51,329 nucleotides of DNA, taken from assembly GCA_036394195.1 (NCBI GenBank), contig DASWFO010000056.1:1-51329 (forward strand), read 5' to 3'. The position numbers and the translations under genes were made by a program. Below are positions 51,182-51,329 of the stretch, in pieces. The notes under the pieces are model-generated. The model worked only from the letters and a program-made list of their open reading frames with translations. It searched no databases and was not told where the DNA came from. Numbering within the stretch: position 1 is the stretch's first letter; each line of letters begins with the position of its first letter. Source of the DNA: DATJPD01 sp036394195. GTDB taxonomy: Bacteria; Pseudomonadota; Alphaproteobacteria; CACIAM-22H2.

Positions 51182-51329
51182 TCGGCTGCCTGCCGCCCGC
51201 CGCCGGACTGGATGACCCGCCAGATCTTTTCCGGGGTGACCGGCATATCCATGTGCGTCACGCCGAAGTCCGCCAGCGCATCCACGATCGCGTTGACAAC
51301 GGCAGGTGGCGCGCCGATCGCACCGGCTT
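51178..51329 (-). CDS. Molybdenum hydroxylase large subunit, C-terminal end (partial)
   Basis: Minus-strand translation from the window edge gives AGAIGAPPAVVNAIVDALAD and, further on, MPVTPEKIWRVIQ before the stop at 51178. This matches the C-terminus of xanthine dehydrogenase/CoxL-type molybdopterin-binding subunits (GxxGxPPAVxNAVxDAL...PxTPExVW). Only about 50 codons are in the window, so the subfamily and the catalytic site cannot be judged. It overlaps the amidase start by 4 bases. Confidence 0.75.
   Translation of the reverse strand, partial: AGAIGAPPAVVNAIVDALADFGVTHMDMPVTPEKIWRVIQSGGGRQAAE

Overview
The window reads as chromosomal DNA of a GC-rich alphaproteobacterium, probably of the Rhodospirillales/Hyphomicrobiales sphere. 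The pointers are the SdhA/SdhB ends, the gene densities and ATGA/GTGA overlaps, PanB, a SpeD-SpeE pair, a Bug-type solute receptor, a zinc-ribbon DinB, and an intergenic palindromic repeat of the kind common in such genomes. I saw no tRNA, rRNA, CRISPR array or intact insertion sequence. Species cannot be named from the sequence alone.

Layout. 1-0.8 kb: end of sdhA and a complete, rather divergent sdhB. 0.9-9.8 kb: a spermidine-synthase-like methyltransferase, a small unknown protein, an XRE-type regulator, and six tightly packed genes for a membrane complex built like hydrogenase-4/complex I (hyfB-C-E-F-G-I order). Its large subunit lacks the cysteines that hold the NiFe site, so it is best called an energy-converting hydrogenase-related (Ehr) complex and not a hydrogenase. 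9.9-13.95 kb: an accessory, partly decayed stretch with a pentapeptide-repeat protein, a second copy of the small unknown protein, two small related proteins with TTG starts, a broken copy of the XRE gene, a second methyltransferase, a chimeric hyfF'-lysR' remnant and the tail of an EthD-like gene. It looks like the ruins of a second Ehr-type locus.

13.9-25.7 kb: an SLC13-type transporter; an unknown EthD-like protein; a five-gene catabolic operon (class II aldolase, alpha/beta hydrolase, polysaccharide-deacetylase-like hydrolase, FlK-type thioesterase, CaiB-type CoA transferase); panB; an SbmA/BacA-like ABC transporter; and dinB. 25.8-37.2 kb: a long pentapeptide-repeat protein, msrB, an LLM oxidoreductase, an SDR, a Bug receptor, speE-speD, and an acyl-CoA dehydrogenase, feruloyl-CoA-synthase-like ligase and FAD-linked oxidase group that suggests aromatic or organic acid catabolism.

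37.2-51.3 kb: two related PAS histidine kinases without receivers, a chemotaxis receptor, tsaC, an orphan ParA-like ATPase, a sigma factor with a SnoaL-like tail plus a small protein, an MFS exporter, cysQ, an amidase and the end of a molybdenum hydroxylase large subunit.

The most interesting part is 0.9-14 kb. An Ehr complex without a NiFe site and without any recognisable electron-input module sits beside repeated small protein families and methyltransferases, with debris of a second, diverged hyfF next to it. The recurring small proteins may be unnamed accessory parts of this complex; that link is inference from gene neighbourhood.
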